Source of the DNA: Moanibacter sp965226025
Lineage (GTDB): Bacteria > Verrucomicrobiota > Verrucomicrobiia > Opitutales > UBA2987
Length of the DNA: 64,000 nt
Assembly (NCBI GenBank): GCA_965226025.1
Contig: CBDDCD010000001.1
Coordinates: forward strand, 1,116,001 to 1,180,000
Direction: 5' to 3'
The position numbers were made by a program, and so were the translations under genes. Below are positions 35,673-44,519 of this stretch, in pieces (position 1 is the first letter of the stretch; the number at the start of each line of letters is the position of its first letter). The notes under the pieces are model-generated. The model ran no database searches. It was given only the letters and a program-made list of their open reading frames with translations, and had not been told where the DNA came from.

Positions 35673-35757
35673 TAAGGTACGAGAGAGCTCAGCTCCGACA
35701 CTGGGAGCTCGATATTGAAGGTTGAACTGGATGAGGTGAGGGGGAGAGACTTGGGAA

Positions 35758-36504
35758 ATGAGGCTAGAGGGAAAGACTGCGATTGTGACGGGCGGCGCTT
35801 CGGGGTTTGGGAGTGAGATTGCGCGGCGCTTCGCTAAGGAGGGAGCGCGTGTTACGGTCGCCGATGTCAACATTTCAGGGGCGCGGGAGGTAGCGGAGGA
35901 GATTGGAGCGGCGGCGTTTGCGGTGGAAGTGGATGTGAGCAGTGGCGATGCGTATGAGGCCATGGTGGAGGCGACATTGAAGGCCTTCGGCGATCTGGAT
36001 TTGGTAGTGAACAATGCCGGCATCGCGCATCTCAATCAACCCATGCTGGATATAGATGAAGCGACGTTTGACCGAGTCTTCGCGGTCAATGTGAAATCCG
36101 TCTACCACAGCGCGAAGGCAGTCGTACCTCATTTTCGGAAGCGCGGCCGAGGACTGATACTGAATATGGCGTCCACGGCCGGGATTCGGCCCCGCCCCGG
36201 GCTAACCTGGTACAACGGCAGCAAGGGCGCCGTAATCGCATTGACCAAATCCATGGCCATCGAGCTTGCTCCTGACGACATCCGGGTGAACGCCATCTGC
36301 CCGGTGGCCAGCGAAACCGGAATGTTCAAGGATTTCATCGGGGAGGATACACCCGAGCGGAGGGCGAGTATGATTGCGACGGTGCCCATGGGTCGATTTT
36401 GTGAGCCGATTGACATCGCACACACGGCGGTATTCCTCGCCTCCGACGATGCCTCATTCATCACCGGTATCGCCATGGAGGTCGATGGCGGTCGATGTAT
36501 TTAG
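35758..36504 (+). CDS. Short-chain dehydrogenase/reductase (SDR)
   Basis: This is a 248-residue classical SDR, an NAD(P)-dependent cytosolic alcohol or keto reductase. The cofactor motif TGGASGFG is at 11-18, NNAG at 85-88, and the triad is Ser139, Tyr152 and Lys156 in WYNGSKGA. Asp at 36 in VADVN suggests NAD preference. The C-terminus FITGIAMEVDGG is complete. GGGGGAGA precedes the ATG. Its TAG stop codon (36502-36504) is also the first three bases of a family A repeat. It now lies between inverted IS copies with a DUF3604 gene; before the IS A insertion its promoter region was next to the PaaX-associated palindrome. Confidence 0.93.
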   Translation: MRLEGKTAIVTGGASGFGSEIARRFAKEGARVTVADVNISGAREVAEEIGAAAFAVEVDVSSGDAYEAMVEATLKAFGDLDLVVNNAGIAHLNQPMLDIDEATFDRVFAVNVKSVYHSAKAVVPHFRKRGRGLILNMASTAGIRPRPGLTWYNGSKGAVIALTKSMAIELAPDDIRVNAICPVASETGMFKDFIGEDTPERRASMIATVPMGRFCEPIDIAHTAVFLASDDASFITGIAMEVDGGRCI

Positions 36505-36601
36505 GAAGCTGTCGTATCTGATTCTCGGAATTCGTGGAAGAAAGTAGCCATTCGGGCATGTTCGTGAGCTTCGGGGGAATGAAACACCGACATCTTCCTA
36601 G
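36502..36601. repeat. Family A hairpin unit, long type
   Basis: Opens TAGGAAGCTGTCG at the SDR stop codon and closes CCGACATCTTCCTAG. Both ends show the TA flank of the family. Confidence 0.75.
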
Positions 36602-36603
36602 CA

Positions 36604-36673
36604 CAGTCTGGAGATATCACACTCGCTACGACGGATCTAAAAGGTAATCGACGAGTGTGAGATCTCCAGACTG
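36604..36673. repeat. Imperfect hairpin abutting the DUF3604 start codon
   Basis: CAGTCTGGAGATATCACACT pairs with AGTGTGAGATCTCCAGACTG with one mismatch. The right arm ends at 36673 and the ATG of the next gene is 36674, so translation would start directly at the base of the hairpin. Confidence 0.7.
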
Positions 36674-38680
36674 ATGAAGGAGAAAGCCGAAGTAGATCTG
36701 ATCTCCCGTCGCCTGGGCACGGTCACTCTCGAGCCCACCGTTCCGGTGGTCGCAGGGAGTGTTGGCCAGTGGACGTTCACCTACAGAGTGGGAAGTTACG
36801 GAATCGATGAGCACGGGACGATCAAGCTAGTGCAGCGCTTCGCGAGCGACTGGGAGGAGCCCCAATTCAGCAGACCGGAAGATCCCGGTTATACGACTGT
36901 TCAAACCGACGGCGACGCTAAGCTCGGCGTGGCCTATGGCCGAAAAGCGCACCAACGACCCTGGACCAAGGGGCTGGTCATCGACATCTACGATGGCTAT
37001 CTGGCTCCCGGGAACACGGTGACGATTGTCCTCGGGGATCAGAGATGGGGATCTCCTGGGATCCGGGCGCAGACGTTTCAAGAGACTGCCCACGAATTCC
37101 GGTTTCTGGTAGATCCGACAAATGCCCATGTGGTGAAACGACTTCCGACCTCACCTGTGATTCCGGTCGTGGCCGGTATGCCTTCTGGTCTGGTATGTAT
37201 TCTGCCGACCTATTCAACCGTCGACGAGACGGTAGAGGCATTTGTAAAGGGCGAGGATCAATGGGGAAACCCGACTCAGCCGCCGGAGCCATTGTCACTG
37301 ATTTGGGAAGGCGAAGGGGAGGTGAGGATTGAGGGGAAACATCTGAACTTTCGCAGCCCGGGCACCGGTCATATTGTCGCTTCAGGCAGAGCCGACGGGA
37401 AGATACGCTTCTGTCGGAGTAACCCGATCACGGCATACAAAACAGAGCCGCAATACGGAAAGTACTGGGGTGATCTTCATGGGCAGACCGCGGCCACTGT
37501 CGGTACCGGCACGGAAAGGGAATACTTCACCTTTGGTCGCGATGTCGCCCGTTTGGATTTCACCAGCCACCAAGGGAACGACTTTCAGATGAACGATGCG
37601 GACTGGCAACGGCTGAACGATACCGCGAAGGAGTTCCAGGAAGATGGCAAATTTGTCGTTTTCCCGGGATATGAATGGTCGGCCAACACTCCGGCAGGAG
37701 GTGATCGAAACGTATTCTACCGCGAGGAAGGCTGGCCCATCATTCGGTCGAAACATTGGCAAATTCCGGAATCCGCCGAAGACGAAATCACGCCGGCTCA
37801 TCCCGCGGATGTTTTCTTTCAACGGGTTCGGGAACAGATCGACCTCGACCACGTTTTGTTGGGATCGCACGTCGGAGGTCGGTATGCCGATGTTCGGCGC
37901 TACTTTGATCAGGATCTCGGTCCTCTCGTAGAGATCGTGTCCTGTTGGGGCGTCTTCGAATGGATGCTATGGGACGCCCTTGAGAAGGGTTACATAGTCG
38001 GTGTGATGTGCAACAGCGACGGCCATAAGGGCCGGCCGGGAGCGGAAGGACCCGGAGCAGGCGAGTTCGGAATCAGCAACGGTCTCACTTGTGTGCTGGC
38101 AGAGTCGCTGAACCGCGAATCAATTTTCGCAGCCCTAAGGGCACGCCGTTGCTACGGTACAACCGGGCCCAGGATAGATCTCTCTTTCGACATTGCCGGA
38201 CATCCGATGGGTTCGATGATCCAAACGGAGAGAAGGAAACTCGGGGTCCGGGCCAGCGTCGTGGGAACCGCTCCACTGGAGTCAATATCGCTCATGCGAG
38301 GGCGCGAGATTGTCGAAACGGTTCAACCCGCGGCCTTTGCTTCGGTGGGAGAATCCAACAGGGTTCGGGTGAGCTGGCGCGGGAGCCGGATCCGGGGACG
38401 TGGCCGGCGGGTGGTGTGGGACGGCTCCATTCGCTTGACCGACGCCAAGATTCTCAGAGCGACACCGTTCGCTTTTGATGCCGCTACGGACGGAATAAGG
38501 ACTAAGACCGATCGCAAAGTCGCATTCTCGAGCAGCACCACAGGTGATACCGACGGCATCGACTTGAAACTTGACCAAGCCCAGAAAGGGACTCTGAGCT
38601 TTCAGAGCGAAGCGGGTTCGTGCGCGGTCGACCTCCCTAAACTGGAGCCCGTCCCAGTGGTGGAAACAATTGATTTTTAA
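36674..38680 (+). CDS. DUF3604 protein, C-terminus replaced by IS sequence
   Basis: This 668-residue protein belongs to the DUF3604 (PHP-like) family. The hallmark YWGDLHGQT is at about 264-272, followed by DFTSHQGNDFQ, FPGYEWSAN, LLGSHVGGRYAD and CNSDGHKGRPG, which supply the histidines and aspartates of a probable metal site. An N-terminal beta-rich region covers 1-250. The last native residue is Leu657. The following 11 residues (EPVPVVETIDF) and the stop are encoded by the left end of IS copy B (from 38645), so the protein is truncated. The function of DUF3604 is not established. The lack of a clear ribosome-binding site leaves the start uncertain. Confidence 0.82.
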   Translation: MKEKAEVDLISRRLGTVTLEPTVPVVAGSVGQWTFTYRVGSYGIDEHGTIKLVQRFASDWEEPQFSRPEDPGYTTVQTDGDAKLGVAYGRKAHQRPWTKGLVIDIYDGYLAPGNTVTIVLGDQRWGSPGIRAQTFQETAHEFRFLVDPTNAHVVKRLPTSPVIPVVAGMPSGLVCILPTYSTVDETVEAFVKGEDQWGNPTQPPEPLSLIWEGEGEVRIEGKHLNFRSPGTGHIVASGRADGKIRFCRSNPITAYKTEPQYGKYWGDLHGQTAATVGTGTEREYFTFGRDVARLDFTSHQGNDFQMNDADWQRLNDTAKEFQEDGKFVVFPGYEWSANTPAGGDRNVFYREEGWPIIRSKHWQIPESAEDEITPAHPADVFFQRVREQIDLDHVLLGSHVGGRYADVRRYFDQDLGPLVEIVSCWGVFEWMLWDALEKGYIVGVMCNSDGHKGRPGAEGPGAGEFGISNGLTCVLAESLNRESIFAALRARRCYGTTGPRIDLSFDIAGHPMGSMIQTERRKLGVRASVVGTAPLESISLMRGREIVETVQPAAFASVGESNRVRVSWRGSRIRGRGRRVVWDGSIRLTDAKILRATPFAFDAATDGIRTKTDRKVAFSSSTTGDTDGIDLKLDQAQKGTLSFQSEAGSCAVDLPKLEPVPVVETIDF

Positions 38681-40460
38681 TGAGTTATGGGAAAAAAAAG
38701 GCCGGATAGAGCTGCAAAAAGCTCGATCCGGCGAAAAAGGGCGCTTATGCTTGCGTTAGTCAAATACAAAGCACGCCCTTCTCATGAAAAATATTGCCGT
38801 ACAAAGCTTCCTGCGTCCAGCCCTAACTCCAGTCATTCGATGCAAAGACTACACCGTGTTTCTGGAAACAATGGAGCGGATTGACCGGGTTTTGATCGAC
38901 TCCTCGCTGGAAAGGGAGGCGATCGTAAAAGCCTTGGAAGGATGGGATGAAGCGGGAGGGAAGGATCGGGAGCGACGCGCTCTAAGAGCGATAAAAGCGC
39001 TGCGGGTGGAGGTGGTGCGTCATTTACTCGGAGGGATATCCTTTCGTTGTCTGTCGCAGGAGTTGGGACGCAGTGAGCTTCTGGCTAATTTTTGCCGGGT
39101 GCGTGAGGTAGACGGGATCCGGAAAATATCGAAGAGCAGTCTGGAACGGGATTCGAAATTCTTCGACGAAGCGTATCTGAGACAGCTGCATGCAAGGATG
39201 ACCGAGGTGGTGGGCAATGCTGAACATTGTGGTGAGGCAGGATTAGAGAAGCCGATCGATACGAGGGAATGCCTGATCGACGCCACTTGCCTGGAAGCGA
39301 ACATCCACTGGCCCGTGGACTGGGTCTTGCTCAAGGATGTGGGAGCAACGCTGCTCAAGGCGATCAGTCTGATCCGGCAGGCGGGAATGAAACAGCGCAT
39401 GCCCCAGGGAGCAAAGGGATTGGCTCGGGAGATGAACAAACGGTGCCTGGAGATGACGCATGCGCGTCGGCGCCGGGAGGCGGGCAAAGCGCGTAAAGGG
39501 ATCCTGCGGCGGATGAAGCTATTGCTCAAGAAGATTGAGGGCCATGCCCTTCGCCACCGTGACTTATTGGAAGCTATGTGGATGCAAAGCGATTACACCG
39601 AGAAGAAGGCGAGCCGAATCATCGAGCGAATGGATGGTATGTTAGAGCAGATACCGCAGGTCATGAAACAGGCGCACGAACGGATCATAGGGGGGCGGCA
39701 GGTGAAGAATGAGGAGAAGATCCTGAGCGCCTACGAACCTGAGATTGACGTCATCGTGCGAGGCAAGGCAGATCGGGAGGTGGAGTTTGGCAACACCCTT
39801 TATTTATGCGAGAGCGCAGAGGGATATCTGTTGGACTGGAAACTGTATGGGGGGCAGGCCCCGAGCGAATTGAAGCAGCTTTGGGAAAGTCTGGAGAGGC
39901 AAAAGGGCTTCGCTTTAGAGGAGAAGATCGAAGCGATCAGTGGGGATCGGGGCTATGCCTCGAAGGCGGCCAGCAAGCGGCTCCAGGCAGAGGGGATTTT
40001 TGACGCCCTTACGCCCCGCAATCCACAAGAGCTCAAGGAGCGGATGGAGGAGCCGCGCTTTGTCCGGTTGCAGCGACGACGAGGGAGCACCGAAGGCCGG
40101 ATCGGAGTGCTCAAGAACCGATGGCACGGGGGCAAGATACGCAGCAAAGGCTTTGACAACCGTAACCTTAGCGTGGCCTGGTCGGTTCTGTCCCACAATC
40201 TATGGAAAATCGCGCAGAGACTTGCGCAAGAACATGAGAAAGAGGCAACGCAGGCGGCATAGGGATCCAAGAATCGAGTCAGAGGCGCTTCCTTGGGAGA
40301 ACTATCGACTCAAAGCGAGAGGAAGGGTGCTGGAAAGGTGCATAACGGATAAAAGGTAAGCTACCGAGGACGGAAGGCATGTCGTGGTCTACATAACGTG
40401 ACGAAGATTGATATCGGTATCAGGCTTCCACCCAAATCCTCTCGGATTTGGGACAGCCTC
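38645..40460 (+). mobile_element. IS element copy B (1816 bp), inverted relative to copy A, no target duplication
   Basis: The same ends as copy A (GAGCCCGTCCC at 38645, complement of GAGGCTGTCCC ending at 40460). The flanks TAAACTG and TAGGTAG do not match, so this copy has suffered an adjacent deletion or recombination. It joins the 3' end of the DUF3604 gene to the middle of a TonB receptor gene. Confidence 0.9.
38784..40262 (+). CDS. Transposase of IS copy B (DDE type)
   Basis: A 492-residue transposase with the same sequence as the copy A product, including DATCLEANIHWPVDW, GDRGYASKAASK and GSTEGRIGVLKNRW. The frame is intact. Copies A, B and C being apparently identical in coding sequence implies recent spread. 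Confidence 0.92.
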   Translation: MKNIAVQSFLRPALTPVIRCKDYTVFLETMERIDRVLIDSSLEREAIVKALEGWDEAGGKDRERRALRAIKALRVEVVRHLLGGISFRCLSQELGRSELLANFCRVREVDGIRKISKSSLERDSKFFDEAYLRQLHARMTEVVGNAEHCGEAGLEKPIDTRECLIDATCLEANIHWPVDWVLLKDVGATLLKAISLIRQAGMKQRMPQGAKGLAREMNKRCLEMTHARRRREAGKARKGILRRMKLLLKKIEGHALRHRDLLEAMWMQSDYTEKKASRIIERMDGMLEQIPQVMKQAHERIIGGRQVKNEEKILSAYEPEIDVIVRGKADREVEFGNTLYLCESAEGYLLDWKLYGGQAPSELKQLWESLERQKGFALEEKIEAISGDRGYASKAASKRLQAEGIFDALTPRNPQELKERMEEPRFVRLQRRRGSTEGRIGVLKNRWHGGKIRSKGFDNRNLSVAWSVLSHNLWKIAQRLAQEHEKEATQAA

Positions 40461-43400
40461 TAGGTAGTGACCGCGTTGAATCGCCATTCGCGCAGTTCGA
40501 GTGCGAGCTTGCCGTCCTGGGCCGCGATCTTGGCCAGGGGGGCGCCTATGAGGGCGAGAAAACGCGACTCGAAGCTCTGCCCTTCATTTAGGGAAGCGGA
40601 ATCGGCCCACAGACCTATGGGGGAAGCCTTGATGGCGTCAAAAGTGGCGAAGGATGCCTCTCTGAAGTCCACTGCCGTATTGGACTGAACCGCCTCCTGC
40701 CTGGCAAGATTCATAAAGAAGCGCCAGTGGTCGGTAATGTTGGCCACCAATTCGAATTCGAATCCGGTGGAGACAAAATCAAAGGTGGCCGTTTCACCCG
40801 GGTTCGCGTTGTCGGTTATCTCGCCGGTTTCCGGGTCAAACTGTGGATTCCGGAACGACCGGATATCCGAAGGAAGCCACGAGAAGATCTCTTCATAGAC
40901 ATCCTCAAAGCTCTGGAAGTTCGGATTTTTCAGATCGCCCGCCTGAGGACCGAGTTGGTCGATTGACGCCTGGACAGCGGCTTGGAATCCAGCCGCGTCG
41001 TCCCCAAACTGCTGGGAGGCCCTCCACCAACGTTTCGTGAAACCATTGATCCATCCGTAGAAACCGAAAGCTGTACCCCCGCTGAGGGATGCGTTTTCGC
41101 TGGTGGTGTCATACCAGTTGAAGCGGGCGGCTACGCGGTTTTGAAAGAGATTCATGGAGAACCCATACTCCTTCGTAGTCCCCGAGGGCGGGCTGAGAAT
41201 ATTCCCTCGTATATCTCGCCGGGTGGCCGAGACCGCGAAATTCTCCGATTCACTGTAGTGGCCGCTTAACCCAACGGGCAGGCCGACCAGCCATTTCTCG
41301 CGCACATGTCCGACCAGACTCCAGGTAATCGTATCGCCTGAAATGATGTCAGAGGGCTCGTCCTGGATTCTGAAGAAATTCGGATCCCACTCCCTGGTAT
41401 TTGGGCCTATCCACCGATTGTTGCCACTGACAGGTATATTCTCCCAAGTTGCCGATTCATCTCTGCGCCAACCGTAGAGTCCTACGATATGGTCACCGAG
41501 GATCCGGCCCTGGGTGCTGAATACGTAGGTTTCGATCTCGTTGCGACGTCGTCCGCTGCCACCGGCGAGGCCCTGCCTGACCGATAGGTCATGCAGTTCA
41601 AGACCCGTGGAATCGCCGCCGCTTACCGGGTCGTTGGTGGGGGGCTATCCCTGTTCCAATGAAGCGCGGGGCCACCGAAGGAATCGAGTGCCGTCCCGTC
41701 TCCCCGCGGCAACGTGGCCGTGATTCGATTGAGCTGCACCTGGCTGGGATCGCTGAATTGACGGACATCCGGGCCGAGGTAAACCTCGTAGACCGTAGGG
41801 TGGGTGAAGAGTATGGGAATGGCGCAGCCCTGATAATCGCGATCGTTGCAGTCCATGCTGGGGGGAAATACATACCTGCTGCGCCTGAAGAAATTGAAGG
41901 TATCGACCCTTTGCCTGTTAAAGAACCCGGTCAGGGTATGATTGCCGAGCACCTTCCAGATGCCACCTTCCCCGAATTTCGCGAAATCGAGCTTGTAGAA
42001 CCCGGTAAACCGGTAGGACTCGCGGTCGATCACCCTGAATCCCTCATCGGGAAACAAATCGCCCTTCACGAGAGGCCGACCCAGGTTTGGATTGGGAATA
42101 AAACCTCCGTCTCCCCCTGCCACATACTCGTTTAAGTCGATCACCACGTCGCCGTTCCCGGAGTCGCCGATGGTCTCCTGCTCGGAGAAGGGGATGAGGG
42201 TGCGCTGGGAGTAGTGCTGGAAGTCGTAGACGAGTTCAATACCGCCGTCGAAGTTGAAGAGCGGCTGTTCGAAGGAAAAGTTCCTGACGTCAAAACTCAT
42301 GTGGCGTTCCTGGGTCAGGCCCTGCAACATCTCATTTTCGTTATCCCATACCCTTTTATCCAGAATGACGGGGGTGGTGAAGTTCGGTATCCGCTGGTCA
42401 TTGCGATTGCCCATGAAGAAAGATCCCGAATAGATGTAATCTAAATTACTGTTCATTACCGGGTAGATCAGGCCGTCGACGCCCAAACCGTAGCCTTGAT
42501 AGCGGAAGGAGGCATCATCGGTGCCGCAATTCTTCGCGCAGATCAGGACATTGCCGAACGCCGGGCCTGTCGAGGTGACATCGTCGAAGGAGCCCTGAAT
42601 CATGTTCCCGTTTTCGTCTAGGACCGGCACGAGGTTATCATCCAGCTGCGGGGCGATGATGCCGGTTATGTTAGTCGCGCTTCCGTGCCCCGCAAAGTAA
42701 TCCGTCCCGTTGTGAGTGCCGAAGGGGATGGCTCCTACGCTGCTGTAATCGAATTTGACACTGAGCCGGTGGTAGTTCCGCTCCACCACGGCGGGCACAT
42801 TTCCACCGGTCACACCCAGGCGGTTGTCGAAAGTCTGCTTGGGATGCCATTGGTCGTACCCGAACTCGGGATGGGAGCGATTCCTCTCCGTCTGTCCGTC
42901 ACCGGCGAGTCCATTCCCACTGGAATAGTAGCCAGGCACAACCACCCCGGGAACAGACTGCAGCGTGGCGATATCGGGCGGTTCGAAGAAAGAGGAAAAC
43001 CCATCGTGAGGCGGAATGAGTAGAGGCGGCGCCCCATTGATTCTGCCAAACTCAAAATTGCCCCTGAACAGGCTCCGTCCGAGAATGCTGGATTTCTCGT
43101 TCTTCAGGAGCACGGCCTCTAAGGCAATATGCGCCCGCTTAACGATTTCAAAGGCCGGCTTCTGCTGGTATTGGGTATCTTCGCGGAGGAGGGCGACGCG
43201 CGCTGCCAACCGCTCCTTGAGGAACACACCATTGTAGTCGAAGGTGGCACGGTAACTGCCCCGCTCGCCCACGCGAATCCCAATTTCGCCTTCGTTCCCT
43301 CGATCGACGGAAGCCTTCGATACGGAGTTGTTGATGATGCCTCCGGGTTCGCCGATGCCGAAGAGCAACGAATTAGCTCCCCGGCTGATGTCTACACGAC

Positions 43401-43884
43401 CGGAATTATAGCTGTCGAAGGGGATATCCGTGAGAAAGAAACCTCTCGTCAGGGAAGCCTTCGCCAGACCGCGAACCCGCTGGGCGCTCTGCGGCTCCAG
43501 GCGCTGCGTGTCCTGTTCGAAACGACCGTTATGATTCTCCCCGGGACCGTCGGCGAAGTTCCCGTGCACTCCGTGCACTTCCATGCTCGTGGCATAGCCC
43601 AGGATGGTCTCGGCGTTGGTGGCGCCGGTGTCCTCGAACAATTCCTCGGTAAGCACCGAAATGGCCGATCCGACATCCTTGAGCGGGGATTTTATGCGGG
43701 TCCCCGCCAGCGTATTCGCCGCCGCATAACCCGTATCTTCGTCCTCGAAAACAACGAAGGAACTCAGAACAATGATGTCGTCTTCCGACTCCTCTTCCTC
43801 CTGGGCAAAACTGACCGATGGCAGGGCCGCCATCGCGCCGGCCGCAAGTAGGAGAGAGGTCTTCAGCTTTGCTAGAGGAGTCAT
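40460..43884 (-). pseudogene. TonB-dependent receptor gene, frameshifted and cut by the IS
   Basis: The product is an outer-membrane receptor with a signal peptide (LLLAAGAMAALPSVSFAQ), an acidic mature start leading to DIIVLSSFVVFEDEDTGY, and a plug domain (LAGTRIKSPLKDVGSAISVL, VDISRGANSLLFGIGEPGGIIN). Beta-barrel sequence follows. Translation from 43884 stops at 41623. A missing C in a C-run near 41636-41642 would restore SPPTNDPVSGGDSTGLELHD and a frame open to 40460. There IS copy B replaces the last part of the barrel, and the stop codon TAG is formed at the junction. Opitutae-type receptors usually import glycans or siderophores. With the end missing it cannot form a normal barrel. Confidence 0.88.
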
Positions 43885-43979
43885 GGGGAAGCAGGGAACC
43901 TCCGACTGAAAATTGTAGAGGGAGTGTCGCTACGCTGTCAATACTCCCGCCAACTTGCGCGACATCCTTCGCGGCGCAC

Positions 43980-44111
43980 TTTCGAGTGCGGCGGCTCGAC
44001 GCCGCTTTCTCCTGCCGGCGGCTCGATGCCGGCCAGTTCGATCCGCACCTGGTAGCTTCGGCGAGCCGGGCCTCGCCGAAGAAAAGCGGCGCCAGGTCAC
44101 CGCACTCGAAA
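43980..44111. repeat. Repeat family G, copy 1
   Basis: Ends TTTCGAGTGCGGCGGCTCG and the complement ACCGCACTCGAAA. Internal hairpin parts CTTCGGCGAGCC..GCCTCGCCGAAG are shared with 52099-52254. It lies in the 635-base gap 43885-44519. The same gap also has AT/CG-rich degenerate words such as TCGATTACGCTCGGGATT near 44192 (similar to a stretch near 5976) and a family J hairpin. Confidence 0.78.
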
Positions 44112-44440
44112 TGCGCGGTGCAACCTGCGAGGAACCATTGTTCAATCAGACGCATTCACATCTGCTCAAACCCGATCAAGAGTCGGATCTCGATTACGCT
44201 CGGGATTGCGGATTTCGATTGCGCAGGACCGAACACCGTTCCGCCAACGATCGAATTCCATAATCGAGAGCGTTATCTCCAATCGAATATTCGACTGCGG
44301 CTCCGATGACGAACTTCGATTCGATCAATCACACGGTCAGCGCTGCAGTGATCGATCATCGTAATCGTAAGCGTCATCGACACTCGCATCGAACATCGAA
44401 TGCCAAACAATCCTGGATCACGTGATTCTCCGAGGTGCTC

Positions 44441-44507
44441 ATTGACCGCGGATTTCCCCGATTACTCAGATTATGAATCTGGGGAATCCGAGAAATCCGT
44501 GGTCAAT
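44441..44507. repeat. Repeat family J hairpin, copy 2
   Basis: ATTGACCGCGGATTT and AAATCCGTGGTCAAT form a 15-bp stem with one mismatch, around ATTACTCAGATT. It lies just after the kinase-propeller gene stop. Confidence 0.72.
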
Positions 44508-44519
44508 CCCGCCAGCTTC

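Noticed and set aside
35637..36035. Minus-strand frame ending with the same residues as the DUF3604 gene (EPVPVVETIDF)
   Set aside because: The shared ending comes from the identical end of the two IS copies. The rest is antisense to the SDR gene.
33856..40460. SDR and DUF3604 genes as cargo of a composite transposon formed by IS copies A and B
   Set aside because: Copy A carries its own matched 7-bp target duplication, showing a simple insertion. The outer flanks of A and B do not match each other, so the pair did not move as a unit.
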